A DNA stretch of 64,000 nucleotides from Francisella persica ATCC VR-331 (GTDB lineage Bacteria > Pseudomonadota > Gammaproteobacteria > Francisellales > Francisellaceae): the NCBI RefSeq assembly GCF_001653955.1, contig NZ_CP013022.1:620001-684000 (forward strand), read 5' to 3'. How positions within the stretch are numbered: position 1 is the stretch's first letter; each line of letters opens with the position of its first letter. The position numbers and the translations under genes were made by a program. The notes below the pieces were generated by a model, which made no database searches, had not been told where the DNA came from, and saw nothing but the letters and a program-made list of their open reading frames with translations. Of this stretch, positions 1 to 11,058 are shown piece after piece.

Positions 1-780
1 CCTTATTAAAGTATTTCAAACTGTGCTGATAATGCCAAGAATATCAGTACTATTGCAAATAGTATTGCCATTTTCGATATATTGACGCGCTGAACATGAT
101 AAGTTATATGAGAAGCCTTCTGGGGTAGTACGCTTCTAACGACACTTTGTACATACTCGATAACTTGTCCTTGTATGCCAGGAGTCATAACATCTGAAAT
201 TGTCGATGCGTTTAGCTATTGGAAAGTATTTAAGAGTATAAGAGGCTGTCCTTATATTTTGAAAGTTACTAAGGTTGATAGTGGCACTTCAGAATCAAAT
301 AAGTTACTAACTTCATTGGAACGAATATTAGATATTACCAAGTTTTTCTTTAGTAAGCATTTCATTCCTAGCTAATTGCGGAATAACTTCGAAACGATAA
401 CTTTTAAAGAAGAAGTAGTTAATGTAAACTCCAGTATACGAGTAACCTAGCCGTTTTAGCAATATCAGAAATTATAATGCCTAAAATTACGGCTTTATGC
501 TATCGATATTAAATCAACAGTAGTTAAGGTCACTTTGAGCAAATAGAAACAAGCCACTTTCATCATTTTGTCAATGATCTTTATTAGTAATCTTATCAAT
601 AGCTTCATAATCGTGTTAACGCTTTGTTTTGTATAACTAAAGATAGTGGAGAGTCACCACGTGGGGTACCAGGTAAAGCAGGCGTTTGGTATGTATATGT
701 TTGAATACCATGTATTCGGTAACTTTTGCTTGAGCAAATTTACAGCCCTACGACAATCTTATGGTGAGGATTTGCATAAG
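1..780 (-). pseudogene. RND efflux permease (AcrB-like), C-terminal remnant
   Basis: This is a decayed inner-membrane proton-drug antiporter of the RND superfamily; it runs off the left edge of the window. On the minus strand, pieces in different frames match the second half of such pumps. Near 640-720 a stretch reads TPALPGTPRGDSPLS, as in the second periplasmic loop. Near 360-400 there is FEVIPQLARNE. Positions 6-188 encode a run ending in LFAIVLIFLALSAQFE, the conserved entry to the C-terminal membrane block. Stops and frame changes separate the pieces, so no pump can be made. The N-terminal half is not visible: the next recognisable sequence upstream is already the adaptor gene, which implies a deletion. 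The family is clear; the exact boundaries and substrate are not. Confidence 0.8.
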
Positions 781-889
781 TCGCTTGAATAGCGATTGAC
801 CTATTAGAGTCATTAATAAAAGAGTTGATTGCTGTTATCTTTATAGTAAAATTTTCACTAAGATATGAGTCATATTACAAATTTATCTC

Positions 890-1574
890 CTAGCCAATTA
901 ATTATCATATTTACTTTATTTTGAGGTACTAGGAGTATAATAAAAATAGGGTCGATTGTAGTAAGTGTGGCAGCATTGTCACCATTATTGAAATATTGTC
1001 CTAAACTAATATTTTCTAATACCAACTTACTATCAAAAGGCGCTCTAACTTCTTTGAAACCTATTTGGGACTTTATGTTTTCAACTTGAGCTAGTGCAGA
1101 TAGATAATCAGCATTATCTTTATCAGCAGATTCTTTTTAAGTTGCTCTTTGCTCAAAAGCTTATTATAATGATCTTTTATTATTTTAGCTAGTTTGAGTT
1201 TTGATAAATCTTTTCAAGGTTAGCTTTAAGTTGGGCTGGTATCTAGTTTTAAAAGTAAGTTGCCTTTTAAAAATTATTGACCACTCTTGAAATGAATTTC
1301 GCTAACAATACACCATACTGTGAATATATTTCTGTAGATTGAATTACTTGAGCTTCACCAATAGTGTTATGACTTATTTCTAATCAGTTTTTTTCAAATA
1401 CTGATGATGTTACCACAACAGGCTGTGGCACATTATGCTGCCATGCCTTTTTTGATAATACTTTGAATAAACTCAGCAAAATTAAAAAAACACCATCAAA
1501 AAGTATGTGTTGCAACTACGATAGCAATATAAGCTGTTCTTTTATCTTTGAGTTTATGGAGTTATTTTAAACAT
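890..1574 (-). pseudogene. RND/HlyD-type periplasmic adaptor (AcrA-like), broken
   Basis: This is the remnant of the membrane-fusion protein that would link an RND pump to an outer-membrane channel. Reading the minus strand from the ATG at 1574, a basic start and a membrane anchor (RTAYIAIVVATHTF) appear after an early frame change. PQPVVVTSSVFEKN then leads into an in-frame stop. Farther on, positions about 905-1135 encode a barrel segment containing VRAPFDSKLVLENISLGQYF and DPIFIILLVPQNK, typical of adaptor proteins. Several stops and shifts break it, and its C-terminal end is missing before the permease remnant begins. The gene order, adaptor then permease on the same strand, is the usual acrA-acrB order. 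Loss of both suggests reduced drug or bile efflux (inference). Confidence 0.8.
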
Positions 1575-1719
1575 AGTTAATTTAATATGAAATACACGAT
1601 TGCTAATGATATTCCAAGTTTTCAAGCACAAGTCAAAAAAAAGAATAGTTCTTTTTGCTTGAGTTGATTTTTTTATTTAATGTCTAAAAAAGCTTTCTTA
1701 AATCTACTGTTTTATCTAA

Positions 1720-2211
1720 CTATTTTCTTAATATTCTAACTAAAAAAAATACACAATTTATGACCAATAATGATATAAAAAATATAAAACTATATACAGC
1801 TGCACTAACGCCAGATATTCGTTCAGAAATATCAGTACAGCTATTGATTGTTCCTGTGATTGATTTGGTAGCATCAAGTAAAAACTTATTACTAACAGCC
1901 CCACAAGCGATATTATTGCTGCTAATATCTGTCAAGAAATACTGCATATAAGCTTGATCAGCGGCAATATATGCACCTAATGCTATTACTATTATGGTTA
2001 TTAGTTGTATTTTTGTGGAAACACTCTTGAAATTTTTTACTGCTAATGCTAAAGAACTAAGTATCATAATAAAAAATACACATAATTGCTGAATTAGACA
2101 TAAAGGACATGGTTTCCAATCTAAAATACTCATCGTGTAAATGACTATACCTAAAGCTATAAAGCAAACTAAAGTATTAAGAATAAGTATATAGATACCT
2201 AATTTTTTCAT
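1720..2211 (-). CDS. dsbB: disulfide bond formation protein DsbB
   Basis: This 163-residue inner-membrane protein reoxidises the periplasmic dithiol oxidase DsbA and passes the electrons to quinones. It has four predicted membrane spans. The first periplasmic loop holds the redox pair CPLC (C35, C38). The second loop carries C103 and C125, so all four catalytic cysteines of the family are present. The length is close to other DsbB proteins. It lies 42 bp downstream of cca on the same strand and upstream of the dead efflux genes. Francisella relies on DsbA-type oxidoreductases for envelope and virulence proteins, which may explain why this gene is intact while its neighbours decay. Confidence 0.93.
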   Translation of the reverse strand: MKKLGIYILILNTLVCFIALGIVIYTMSILDWKPCPLCLIQQLCVFFIMILSSLALAVKNFKSVSTKIQLITIIVIALGAYIAADQAYMQYFLTDISSNNIACGAVSNKFLLDATKSITGTINSCTDISERISGVSAAVYSFIFFISLLVINCVFFLVRILRK

Positions 2212-2253
2212 TGCTATATTAATAAGAAATATAAAATAATTTTCTTAATTGTA

Positions 2254-3351
2254 TCATAGTTTAAATTGTTTTTTTATAATATCTGTATATAGCTGAGCTA
2301 AAGTGGTTCTGAGTTTATATTTAGGTGTTTTTATTATTAACTCACGAACTTTTATATTATTAATAGTATTGATAGTGGCTTGTAATAGCTTATAATTCCT
2401 AGGTGGAATCTTAAAACTGCTTATGCTTAGGTATTTTTTGTAGACATTTAAACTAATCTCAAATAAATTTTTGTCACGTATAATATTTGCGTTTTTGATT
2501 AGTTGAAATGTATCTTCAGCGGTTATGGTTTTATCTTCGAGTATTTTATTGATAGTGCTGCTTGCTTTTAAAAGCTTGTACTGTTTATTTGTCAATAAAA
2601 GTTCCTTTCTAACATAATCTAATTGTTGTAGTGGAACCTTAAGTAGGCAAAGAGTTATTTTCTCATTGACATTAGAACCTTGATAGCTGTTATTTTCAAA
2701 AAAACATCTACTAGGTATCAATGATGAAATTTTACTAATGTTTGGGAATATTATTTCCAAGACCTCTAATTGGTCTAAGGTGGCAAAGAAGATGTTAGGG
2801 TTGTTAAGAGCTTTGATAAGCTCTATATGTAATCTTTCGCGCGTTAAATGATTAAATTTTCCTGATCTAAGCAATTTTTTTGTAAGTTTAAGCGTTTCTT
2901 GGGCTATTGAGAAGTTGAAATTGCTAAGTTGGGCCTTAAAACGCGCAAGCCTGACTACGCGGAGTGGATCTTCAATAAAAGCTTCTGATGTATGGCGTAA
3001 AATCCTATTTTGTAAATCAATCTGACCATCAAAAGGATCAATGATATTATTGTTTTTATCGATTGCTATCGAGTTGATTGTAAGATCTCTACGTTTAAGG
3101 TCATCCTCGAGAGTTATATCTTTTGATGAGTTAACTTCAAAGCCTATGGCAGTTTTCTTTTCTGACCTTGCTAAAGCGTATTCTTGTTTGCTTTGTGGGT
3201 GTATAAAAACTGGAAAATTAGCAGTTATTTTTATAAAACCATTTGCTAACATTTCGCTTTCTGTTGCACCAACAACTACCCAATCTTTATCTTTAGGTGT
3301 TATTCCTAATAGCATATCTCTAACAGAGCCGCCGACTAAATAAAATTTCAT
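2254..3351 (-). CDS. cca: CCA-adding tRNA nucleotidyltransferase
   Basis: It adds or repairs the 3'-CCA of tRNAs from CTP and ATP without a template. The 365-residue protein is a class II enzyme. The nucleotidyltransferase signature [10 protein letters not shown] occupies residues 7-16, the catalytic carboxylates are D21 and D23 (KDKDWVVVG), and [10 protein letters not shown] at 87-96 gives the base-reading region. [12 protein letters not shown] follows in the neck domain. It is shorter than the roughly 410 residues of the Escherichia coli protein and ends without a clear HD phosphohydrolase domain, so it is probably the short form that lacks the phosphatase activities. The tRNA genes in this window already encode CCA, so repair is its likely main job. 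Confidence 0.93.
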   Translation of the reverse strand: MKFYLVGGSVRDMLLGITPKDKDWVVVGATESEMLANGFIKITANFPVFIHPQSKQEYALARSEKKTAIGFEVNSSKDITLEDDLKRRDLTINSIAIDKNNNIIDPFDGQIDLQNRILRHTSEAFIEDPLRVVRLARFKAQLSNFNFSIAQETLKLTKKLLRSGKFNHLTRERLHIELIKALNNPNIFFATLDQLEVLEIIFPNISKISSLIPSRCFFENNSYQGSNVNEKITLCLLKVPLQQLDYVRKELLLTNKQYKLLKASSTINKILEDKTITAEDTFQLIKNANIIRDKNLFEISLNVYKKYLSISSFKIPPRNYKLLQATINTINNIKVRELIIKTPKYKLRTTLAQLYTDIIKKQFKL

Positions 3352-3457
3352 TGCTTAATATAAGCTAAACATCTCTCTGATTACTTTATGTTAGCAGAAA
3401 AAAGTGTATAATTACTTGTTATTCATGTCGCTTTTTTAACAAATTATATAAATTTTT

Positions 3458-5287
3458 ATGGTTAATATGATTGATAAAATAGATCTTAAGTCTCAAGGAT
3501 CTAGTAATCTGAGTGGAGAAATGTCCAATAAGCATAAAGTAGGCACTCTTTATAAAAGGTTGTTATCCCAAGTTAAACATTTATGGCATTTTTTGGTTTT
3601 AGCTGCTATTGGAAGTATATTTTTCTCAGCTTCTGATGCCTCAATGATATATTTGATTAATCCGATCTTAAATTATGGTTTCAGCCCTGGTGGTGGTATT
3701 ACTAAACAAAGTGCTTCGATACTGATGCTTATGGGTGTTGGTATGGTTGGTTTATTAGCACTCAGATCAATTAGTTCATTTATATCACAATACTTTATAG
3801 GTTCTTTGGGGCAGAAAGTTGTATATAAGTTTAGAAAAGATATATACAAAAGATTTATGGATTTACCAGCAAGCTTCTTTGATAAGCACTCAACAGGACA
3901 GATTATCTCAAGATTACTATACAATGTTGACCAGGTTACAGAGGCTACTTCAACTGCAATTATAACAGTTGTCCAAGATGGAACTTTTGTTATCGGTTTA
4001 ATTATTGTAATGTTTGTCTCAAGTTGGCAATTATCACTATTTTTAATAGTGATAGGGCCATTTTTGGGCTTATTTATATCTATTGTTAATAAAAAGTTTA
4101 GATCTTTAAGTAGAAATACTCAATCATCGATGGGTAATGTTACTCATACAGCTGAAGAGACGATTAGAAATTATAAAGAAATAAGAATTTTTGGTGCCCA
4201 GCAAAAACAACAAAATAAATTCTTTAAAAATCTTGATTATACATATTCACAACAAATTAGAACTATAGCTTTAGATGCGCTAACATCACCAGTAATACAG
4301 ATTATTGCTTCTTTAGTTTTGGCTTTCTCGTTATTTACAATAGCTGTATTTGGGACTAATGAGGATGGTGGTTCATCTTGGTTGACAGCAGGATCTTTTG
4401 CTTCATTTTTTGCAGCTGCAGCGGCTATCTTAAAACCGATTAAGAACCTTACTAAGGTAAATGTTGTTATCCAAAAAGCTATAGCAGCAACTGAAGATAT
4501 ATTCTATATTCTTGATTACCCTGCAGAGAAAGAAACTGGTAACAAACAACTATGGAAAGTTGATGGTAATGTAATTATCAAAGACCTAAGTTTTGCATTT
4601 GGTGATCATAAAGTACTTAGTGGCGTTAGTGTTGATATCAAAGCAGGTGAGACTGTAGCGTTTGTTGGTAAGTCAGGAAGTGGTAAAACTACTTTGACTA
4701 GTATTATATCAAGATTTTACACTCAGCAGAAAGGTGAGATTCTTATTGATGGATTTGATACAAGAGAATTAACCTTAGAGAACCTAAGGTCGCACTTGTC
4801 AATGGTTTCACAGAATGTTCATTTATTTGATGATACAGTTTATAACAATATAGCTTTTGGCCTTTCAAGAGAAGTCTCTGAACAAGAAGTAATCAATGCG
4901 CTAAAAAGAGCTAATGCATATGAATTTGTCCAAGAATTACCTGATGGTATTCATACTAATATAGGTAATAATGGTTCAAAACTATCAGGAGGCCAGCGTC
5001 AAAGAATATCAATAGCACGAGCTTTATTAAAAAATGCTCCAGTTTTGATATTTGATGAAGCAACTAGTGCTCTTGATAATGAGTCTGAGAGAGTAGTACA
5101 ACAAGCCCTCGAAAGTTTGACTAAATCGTGCACTACTATAGTTATAGCACATAGACTTAGTACGGTTGAAAATGCAGATAAGATTGTTGTGATGGATAGT
5201 GGTAGGGTTGTTGAAAGTGGTAAGCATAAAGAATTGCTAGAGCAAGGCGGACTTTATACGAGGCTGTATCAATCAGGACTTCAATAG
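3458..5287 (+). CDS. msbA: lipid A exporter MsbA (ABC transporter)
   Basis: This half-transporter of 609 residues flips lipid A-core across the inner membrane as a homodimer. The N-terminal part (about residues 45-345) is a six-span ABC exporter domain. The C-terminal nucleotide-binding domain has Walker A GKSGSGKT (404-411), signature LSGGQ (from 509) and Walker B LIFDE (530-534), followed by the switch histidine in IVIAHRLST. In Francisella this gene is also called valA and is paired with lpxK (valB), as here, only 7 bp away. A TATAAT at 3407-3412 upstream may serve as its promoter, but no good -35 is seen. Another ATG lies at 3467; neither has a strong Shine-Dalgarno sequence. Confidence 0.95.
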   Translation: MVNMIDKIDLKSQGSSNLSGEMSNKHKVGTLYKRLLSQVKHLWHFLVLAAIGSIFFSASDASMIYLINPILNYGFSPGGGITKQSASILMLMGVGMVGLLALRSISSFISQYFIGSLGQKVVYKFRKDIYKRFMDLPASFFDKHSTGQIISRLLYNVDQVTEATSTAIITVVQDGTFVIGLIIVMFVSSWQLSLFLIVIGPFLGLFISIVNKKFRSLSRNTQSSMGNVTHTAEETIRNYKEIRIFGAQQKQQNKFFKNLDYTYSQQIRTIALDALTSPVIQIIASLVLAFSLFTIAVFGTNEDGGSSWLTAGSFASFFAAAAAILKPIKNLTKVNVVIQKAIAATEDIFYILDYPAEKETGNKQLWKVDGNVIIKDLSFAFGDHKVLSGVSVDIKAGETVAFVGKSGSGKTTLTSIISRFYTQQKGEILIDGFDTRELTLENLRSHLSMVSQNVHLFDDTVYNNIAFGLSREVSEQEVINALKRANAYEFVQELPDGIHTNIGNNGSKLSGGQRQRISIARALLKNAPVLIFDEATSALDNESERVVQQALESLTKSCTTIVIAHRLSTVENADKIVVMDSGRVVESGKHKELLEQGGLYTRLYQSGLQ

Positions 5288-5294
5288 TACTTTT

Positions 5295-6263
5295 ATGATA
5301 GATAAAATTTGGTACAGATCAAAACCAAGTTTGCTTAGTTATTTGCTAGGACCAATATCTTTGGTTTTTACAAAAATTGCAAATAAACGTAAAATGAAAC
5401 AGCAATTCAATCAATATAAATCAAAAATTCCTATAATAGTAGTTGGTAATATCTCTGTTGGAGGTACTGGTAAAACTCCAGTGGTTAGAATGTTAGCTCA
5501 GCAGTATTTATCACAAGGTAGGAAACCGGCTATAATCAGTCGTGGTTATGGTGCAAAGTCTGACAATTATCCTTTTGAGGTAAAAAGTAGTACTTTGGCA
5601 AATCAATGTGGCGATGAGCCTGCGATGTTGTTTGATGCTTTACAAGCAAAGGTGCCAATAGTTATTGCACCCCAGAGAGTTGAGGCTGTCAAGTATATTG
5701 AAAAGAATTTTTCTGATACCGATATAATTATATCTGATGATGGTTTACAACACTATAAATTAGCTCGAGATAAAGAAATAGTAGTTGTAGATGCTAGTAG
5801 GATGTTTGGCAACAAGTTGTGTTTGCCTGCTGGACCACTCAGAGAACCAATTGAGAGACTCAAAAAAGTAGATCAGATTATAGTTATAGGTAACTGCTTA
5901 GATAAAGATAAGCAGTTACTTGCAAACTATAAAAATGTAACTTATGCAAAAGTAGTAGCTATTGAATTTGTTAATCTATTAACGGCTGAAAAAGTATCTA
6001 AGACTAATTTTCGTAATCAAAGTGTAATCGCTATAGCAGGGATTGGTAATCCAACAAAATTTTTTGAGATTTTAGAAAATAACGCAATAACTCTAATAGC
6101 GAGGAAAGTTTTTAAAGATCATCATAAATTTACTTATAGTGATTTTGGGGATGTTGATAATACTAAAACTGTAGTGATGACATACAAAGATGCTATTAAA
6201 TGTAAAACTTTTGCTAAAGCTAATTGGTGGTATTTGGATATAGCTTTAGATGTTGATGTTTAA
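5295..6263 (+). CDS. lpxK: tetraacyldisaccharide 4'-kinase LpxK
   Basis: LpxK phosphorylates the 4' position of the lipid A disaccharide, the sixth step of the Raetz pathway, at the inner-membrane surface. The 322-residue protein starts with an N-terminal membrane-associating helix. Its P-loop, [11 protein letters not shown], lies at residues 51-61, and [12 protein letters not shown] near residue 150 is another conserved family motif. It follows msbA after 7 bp and almost certainly shares its transcript, coupling lipid A synthesis with export. Francisella later removes the 4' phosphate with a separate phosphatase, but the kinase is still needed. No defects are visible. Confidence 0.95.
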   Translation: MIDKIWYRSKPSLLSYLLGPISLVFTKIANKRKMKQQFNQYKSKIPIIVVGNISVGGTGKTPVVRMLAQQYLSQGRKPAIISRGYGAKSDNYPFEVKSSTLANQCGDEPAMLFDALQAKVPIVIAPQRVEAVKYIEKNFSDTDIIISDDGLQHYKLARDKEIVVVDASRMFGNKLCLPAGPLREPIERLKKVDQIIVIGNCLDKDKQLLANYKNVTYAKVVAIEFVNLLTAEKVSKTNFRNQSVIAIAGIGNPTKFFEILENNAITLIARKVFKDHHKFTYSDFGDVDNTKTVVMTYKDAIKCKTFAKANWWYLDIALDVDV

Positions 6264-6301
6264 AAATCCGCCAAATCAGACAGCATTACAACAAATGAAT
6301 T

Positions 6302-6310
6302 TGCTATACT
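6302..6310 (+). promoter_or_regulatory. extended -10 promoter candidate for polA
   Basis: The sequence tgcTATACT fits an extended -10 element (TGnTATAAT). It lies about 49 bp before the polA start in the 95-bp gap after lpxK. No matching -35 is seen at 16-18 bp, as is common for extended -10 promoters. It suggests polA is transcribed separately from msbA-lpxK. Confidence 0.4.
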
Positions 6311-6358
6311 AAGGCATATATATTACCATTAAAATGATAAAAAACTACAATAAGATCT

Positions 6359-9049
6359 ATGAAAAAAATTGTTTTAGTAGATGGCTCTTCATACCTTTTT
6401 AGAGCCTATCATGCTTTACCACATCTTACTAATAGCCAAGGTGAGCCTACGGGAGCAATTATTGGTGTTATCAATATGCTCAAAAAATTGCCAATAATCT
6501 ATAATACGGAATATGTTGCAGTTATTTTTGATGCAAAGGGTAAGAATTTTCGTCATCAATTATATCAACAATATAAAGCACACCGTAAAGATATGGATGA
6601 TGAGCTAAGAGCTCAAATTCAACCATTGCATCAAATTATTGAGAAGATGGGCTTTCCTGTTATTGTCGAAGATGGTGTCGAGGCTGATGATGTAATAGGC
6701 ACTTTAGCGCAAAACATTGAAAAACAAGGTTATCAAATCATCATTTCTACTGGTGATAAAGATATGGCTCAGCTAGTTACAGATAACATAGTTTTATATG
6801 ACTCAATGAAAAATGTCACCACAGATGTTGCAGGAGTGCTAAAAAGATATCAAATTAGTCCACATCAGATGATAGATTATTTAGCCTTAATGGGTGATTC
6901 ATCAGATAATATTCCAGGTGTTCCAAAAGTTGGCCATAAGACTGCAATTAAATGGTTACAAGACTATCAAAATATTGATAGTATAATAACAAATCAGCAG
7001 CAAATTAAAGGTAAAGTTGGTGAAAACCTACGCAATAATATTGATTTGCTAAAGCTATCTTATCAGTTGGCAACAATTAAATGTGATCTTGAGCTTGATT
7101 TAACTATAGAGGATTTAAAATGTAAAGCAGCTGATAAAGCATATCTTACTGAAGCTTATACAAGGTATGAGTTTAAATCTTTACTAAAAGATTTAGATAA
7201 CAGCGATACTAAGATAGTATTAAGTCAAGTGCAAGCTGCCGATATCACTACTGAATATATTATTGTTACCACACAACACCAGCTTGATGATCTAATTGCA
7301 GAATTAGACGAATCTAGTAGCTTTGCTTTTGATACTGAGACTGATTCTTTAAATACTTATGAAGCAAACTTGGTGGGTTTATCTTTTTGTGCAAAAGAGG
7401 GACGAGCTTTTTATATTCCATTACAACATAGATACTTAGGTGTGCCACAGCAACTAGAGATAGGTTTTGTTCTAGATAAGCTAAAACCAATATTTGTAGA
7501 TTCCAAGAAAGTAAAAGTTGCGCATAACTTTAAATTTGATGAAAAAATTTTAGCAAAATATGCAGTTGAGATAAACGGTCAAGTCGATGATACAATGATT
7601 ATGGCGTATGTACTAAAAAGTAGTGGTAAGCATGATATGAATAGCCTTTCTAAAGAACATCTTGGCATAGAGCCAATTGCTTATACTGCAATAGCTAGTT
7701 CTGGTAAACAACAACAAACTTTGGATCAGATAGATATAGAGATAGTTGCTAAGTATGCTGCTGAAGATGCTGATATTACTTTTAGGCTTTTTAATCATTT
7801 TAAAGCTTTATTAGAGCAAGATGAAGTTCTTTATAAACTTTATTGTGAGACTGAGATGCCTTTGACTATTATTCTTAATCAAATGGAGAAAACAGGTGTA
7901 AAGATAGATGCTACTAAGCTTATACAGCAAAGTACTAGCCTTGCAACATCTATTAAAGAGCTTGAAAACAAATGTTATAATCTTGCTGGGCAAGAATTTA
8001 ATCTATCTTCACCAGTACAGTTAAGAGAGATTCTTTTCGAGAAGCTAGGACTTCCTCCAGTTAAAAAGACAGCAAAGGGCCAAATATCTACTTCTGAAGA
8101 GGCGCTAGTTCAACTAGCTAAAGACTATGAAATCGCAGCTTTGATACTTAAATATCGTCATTTATCAAAACTTAAAAATACATACACAGATAAGCTACCT
8201 AAGATGTTAGATGCAAATGGTCGTGTACATACTTCATATAATCAAACAGGTACGGTAACAGGTAGATTATCTTCTTCGGATCCTAATTTACAAAATATCC
8301 CTATAAAAAGTCCTGAAGGGCGTAAAATTAGAGAAGCTTTTATAGCTGAGGATGGTTACTGTATAGTCGCTGCAGATTATTCGCAAATTGAGCTTAGAAT
8401 CATGGCACATCTATCAAAAGATAAAAATCTCATCAAAGCTTTTAACCAAGGCTTAGATATCCATAGTGCAACAGCTGCTGAGGTTTTAGGTATTGATCTA
8501 TATGAGGTTAGCAGTGAGCAAAGAAGAAGAGCTAAAGCAATAAACTTTGGTCTTATCTATGGTATGAGAGCCTTTGGTTTAGCTAAACAGTTAGAAATAT
8601 CTAGAGCTGAGGCACAAGAATATATGGATATCTACTTTAATCGCTATCCAAGTGTCAAAGAGTATATGGCTACAGCAAAAGAATTTGCTAAGCAAAATGG
8701 CTATGTTGAAACCATACTAGGAAGAAGATTATACTTACCAGAAATTAACTCAAAAAATATAATGCAGCGTAATGCAGCAGAGCGAGCAGCAATTAATGCA
8801 CCGATGCAGGGCACAGCTGCAGATATTATAAAAAAAGCGATGATAGATGTTAACACGATGATTTTACAGGAGTATAATGAAGTTAAGATGGTGATACAGG
8901 TTCATGATGAGCTTGTTTTTGAAGTTAAAAAAACTAAGCTTGAAGAGATCGCTGCGAAAATAAAAGCTATAATGGAAGCAGCTGTAAAGCTTAGAGTGCC
9001 TTTAGAAGTAAATGTTGATGCTGGTGAGAGCTGGGACCAAGCTCATTAA
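6359..9049 (+). CDS. polA: DNA polymerase I
   Basis: This is the repair and Okazaki-fragment-processing polymerase, 896 residues, with all three domains. The N-terminal 5' nuclease covers roughly residues 1-290. The 3'-5' proofreading domain keeps its acidic residues: D325 and E327 in FDTETDS, D394 in HNFKFD, and Y466 with D470 in YAAEDAD. The polymerase domain has D673 in DYSQIELR and D850 in VHDELVF, with the fingers motif RRRAKAINFGLIYG between. The 177-residue spacing of the two catalytic aspartates equals that of the Escherichia coli enzyme. Unlike in some reduced genomes, proofreading looks intact. It is followed after 20 bp by the dead coaX gene. Confidence 0.97.
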   Translation: MKKIVLVDGSSYLFRAYHALPHLTNSQGEPTGAIIGVINMLKKLPIIYNTEYVAVIFDAKGKNFRHQLYQQYKAHRKDMDDELRAQIQPLHQIIEKMGFPVIVEDGVEADDVIGTLAQNIEKQGYQIIISTGDKDMAQLVTDNIVLYDSMKNVTTDVAGVLKRYQISPHQMIDYLALMGDSSDNIPGVPKVGHKTAIKWLQDYQNIDSIITNQQQIKGKVGENLRNNIDLLKLSYQLATIKCDLELDLTIEDLKCKAADKAYLTEAYTRYEFKSLLKDLDNSDTKIVLSQVQAADITTEYIIVTTQHQLDDLIAELDESSSFAFDTETDSLNTYEANLVGLSFCAKEGRAFYIPLQHRYLGVPQQLEIGFVLDKLKPIFVDSKKVKVAHNFKFDEKILAKYAVEINGQVDDTMIMAYVLKSSGKHDMNSLSKEHLGIEPIAYTAIASSGKQQQTLDQIDIEIVAKYAAEDADITFRLFNHFKALLEQDEVLYKLYCETEMPLTIILNQMEKTGVKIDATKLIQQSTSLATSIKELENKCYNLAGQEFNLSSPVQLREILFEKLGLPPVKKTAKGQISTSEEALVQLAKDYEIAALILKYRHLSKLKNTYTDKLPKMLDANGRVHTSYNQTGTVTGRLSSSDPNLQNIPIKSPEGRKIREAFIAEDGYCIVAADYSQIELRIMAHLSKDKNLIKAFNQGLDIHSATAAEVLGIDLYEVSSEQRRRAKAINFGLIYGMRAFGLAKQLEISRAEAQEYMDIYFNRYPSVKEYMATAKEFAKQNGYVETILGRRLYLPEINSKNIMQRNAAERAAINAPMQGTAADIIKKAMIDVNTMILQEYNEVKMVIQVHDELVFEVKKTKLEEIAAKIKAIMEAAVKLRVPLEVNVDAGESWDQAH

Positions 9050-9069
9050 GTAGATTTATAGGATATTTT

Positions 9070-9792
9070 ATGTTATTAGTAATGGATGTAGGTAATTCTC
9101 ATATACATATTGGTGTATTTGATGGTGAGAAAATAGTTTCTCAGATTAAATATGCAACTTCAGCTGTAGACTTAACTTCTGATAAGATGGGTGTATTTCT
9201 TCAACAGACACGAAGAGAAAATTTGGTAAATTTAAGTAAAATTGATGGCTGTGCGATATCTTCGGTAGTACCACACTTAAATTATTCTATTGGCTTCGCT
9301 CTTATCAAATATTTTAATATTAAGCCATTTTTTTATAAGTATGGATACTACAGATTTAGATATGTCTGCCATTGAAGCACATCAAGTTGGCGCTGATAGG
9401 ATAGCTAGTTATATTGGTGCGATAGCTGGTCATCCTAACAAAGATTTATTGATAATAGATTTAGGTACGGCAACTACCTTTGAATTTAGTAACTAAGGGT
9501 AAAAAAATATTTGGAGTCAAACTCTCTTTAAATTCTTTGTGTCAAGGTGCTTCTCAATTATCATTTGTGTCTATTGTTAAGACAGAGGTTGCTCTTGGTT
9601 ATAATACTAAAACAAATCCGTTCATGGTTATATTATGTTAAAAGAAGAAGTACTAAAGAGTTTGGTAATCTTGCTTATACTATAGTTACAGGTGGCTTTG
9701 CTTGGTTCTTTAAATGAAGAATGCAATTTGATAAGATTTTTCCTGATTTGATATCGCGTGGAATTAGAATTGCTTTTTTTGAGAATAAATAA
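9070..9792 (+). pseudogene. coaX: type III pantothenate kinase (coaX), frameshifted
   Basis: CoaX would phosphorylate pantothenate in the first committed step of coenzyme A synthesis. The start is normal (MDVGNSHIHIGVFDG). The frame is lost at a run of seven T at 9328-9334. The next frame then carries the family segment [15 protein letters not shown] and DLGTATTFE. One extra T near 9484 turns a leucine-valine reading into FSN followed by a stop. Beyond it, in changing frames, the 3' part is still recognisable (KLSLNSLCQGASQL, then TIVTGGF and RGIRIAFFENK) with more stops, ending at 9792. At least three lesions mean it cannot be rescued by a single slippage event. It precedes deoB. Confidence 0.88.
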
Positions 9793-9813
9793 AAAAAAGG
9801 TATTTTAATTAGT

Positions 9814-11058
9814 ATGTTAAAAAATAAAAAAGCAGTTATTTTACTCTTTGATTCATTTGGTATTGGACAAGCTCCTGATGCAGCGGATTTTGGTGATGAA
9901 GGTGCTGATACTTTAGGTCATATTGTTGATTACTTTACTAATAATGGCATGAGTATTAGCTTACCAAATTTATCAAAAAAAGGTCTTAAAAAAGCGGCAG
10001 AATATAATAGATGTAAGGAGTTTAGTCAAGATATTGCAGAATCTGGGCAAGCTGAAAATGCAAAATATGGTTATTGTGCTCAAATAAGTAAAGGTAAGGA
10101 TACTCCAAGTGGTCACTGGGAAATTGCTGGAGTGCCAGTTATGTTTGATTGGTATTACTTTACAGAAAAACAACATCAAAGCTGTTTTGATAAAGAATTT
10201 ATTGATAAGTGGGTCGAGAGAGCTGGTATTACAGATGGCTTTATTGATGCAGGGCATGCTTCTGGTACTGAGGTTCTAAAAGAGCATGGTTGTGAAAGCT
10301 GTGTTACCAAAAAACCAATTATTTACACATCTGCTGATAGTGTTTTTCAGGTTGCTGCCCACGAGGATTATTATGGTTTATATAAACTTTTGAAAATTTG
10401 CCAAGTAGCTAGAGAAGTCTTTGATGAAATGGGTATGAAGGTTGGTAGAGTTATCGCTCGGCCATTTATTGGTGAATCAGCTGATGAGTATATGCGTACT
10501 GGTAATCGTAGAGATTTTTCAATCTTACCTCCAGCACCAACATTGTTAGATAAGTTAGTTAGAGCAGGTGGGGAAGTTATCTCAATCGGTAAGATTGCTG
10601 ATATTTACGCAAATCAAGGTATTACCAAGAAAGTTAAGGCAACAGGGCTAGAAGAGTTATTTAATAAGACTATACACGAATATATTTTAGCAAAACAAAA
10701 TACATTAGTATTTACAAATTTTGTTGATTTAGACTCAAGTTTTGGTCATCGTAGAGATCCAAAAGGATATGGAAAAGCACTGGAATACCTAGATTCAAGA
10801 ATACCTGATTTAGATGCTAAACTAGATGATGATACTATTGTTGTTTTAGCAGCTGATCATGGTTGTGATCCAACTTCTCCAGGTTCAGATCATACTAGAG
10901 AAAGTGTGCCATTTTTACTTTGGGGTAAAAATATCAAGGCTGAATTTATCGGTGCAAGGGATACTTTTGCAGATATTGGACAAACTATAGCTGACTTTAT
11001 GGGTATTGAACCTTTAGAATATGGTAAATCAATCTTTGGAGCTAGTTATGATAACTAA
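9814..11058 (+). CDS. deoB: phosphopentomutase
   Basis: DeoB interconverts ribose or deoxyribose 1-phosphate and 5-phosphate, feeding nucleoside sugars into catabolism. The 414-residue length is normal. It belongs to the alkaline phosphatase superfamily and shows metal-binding motifs at both ends: D13 in LFDSFGIGQAPDA, TPSGHWEIAG in the middle, and ADHGCDP with SDHTRE near residues 348-365. It is followed by deoC, whose start overlaps its stop codon, and then by a nucleoside transporter, so the three genes form a nucleoside uptake and breakdown operon. No separate promoter is obvious; the upstream sequence is the coaX pseudogene. Confidence 0.95.
   Translation: MLKNKKAVILLFDSFGIGQAPDAADFGDEGADTLGHIVDYFTNNGMSISLPNLSKKGLKKAAEYNRCKEFSQDIAESGQAENAKYGYCAQISKGKDTPSGHWEIAGVPVMFDWYYFTEKQHQSCFDKEFIDKWVERAGITDGFIDAGHASGTEVLKEHGCESCVTKKPIIYTSADSVFQVAAHEDYYGLYKLLKICQVAREVFDEMGMKVGRVIARPFIGESADEYMRTGNRRDFSILPPAPTLLDKLVRAGGEVISIGKIADIYANQGITKKVKATGLEELFNKTIHEYILAKQNTLVFTNFVDLDSSFGHRRDPKGYGKALEYLDSRIPDLDAKLDDDTIVVLAADHGCDPTSPGSDHTRESVPFLLWGKNIKAEFIGARDTFADIGQTIADFMGIEPLEYGKSIFGASYDN

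Noticed and set aside
1631-1668. Terminator downstream of dsbB
   Set aside because: A hairpin of almost only A-T pairs (aaaaagaa/ttcttttt) can be drawn, but it is too weak to support.
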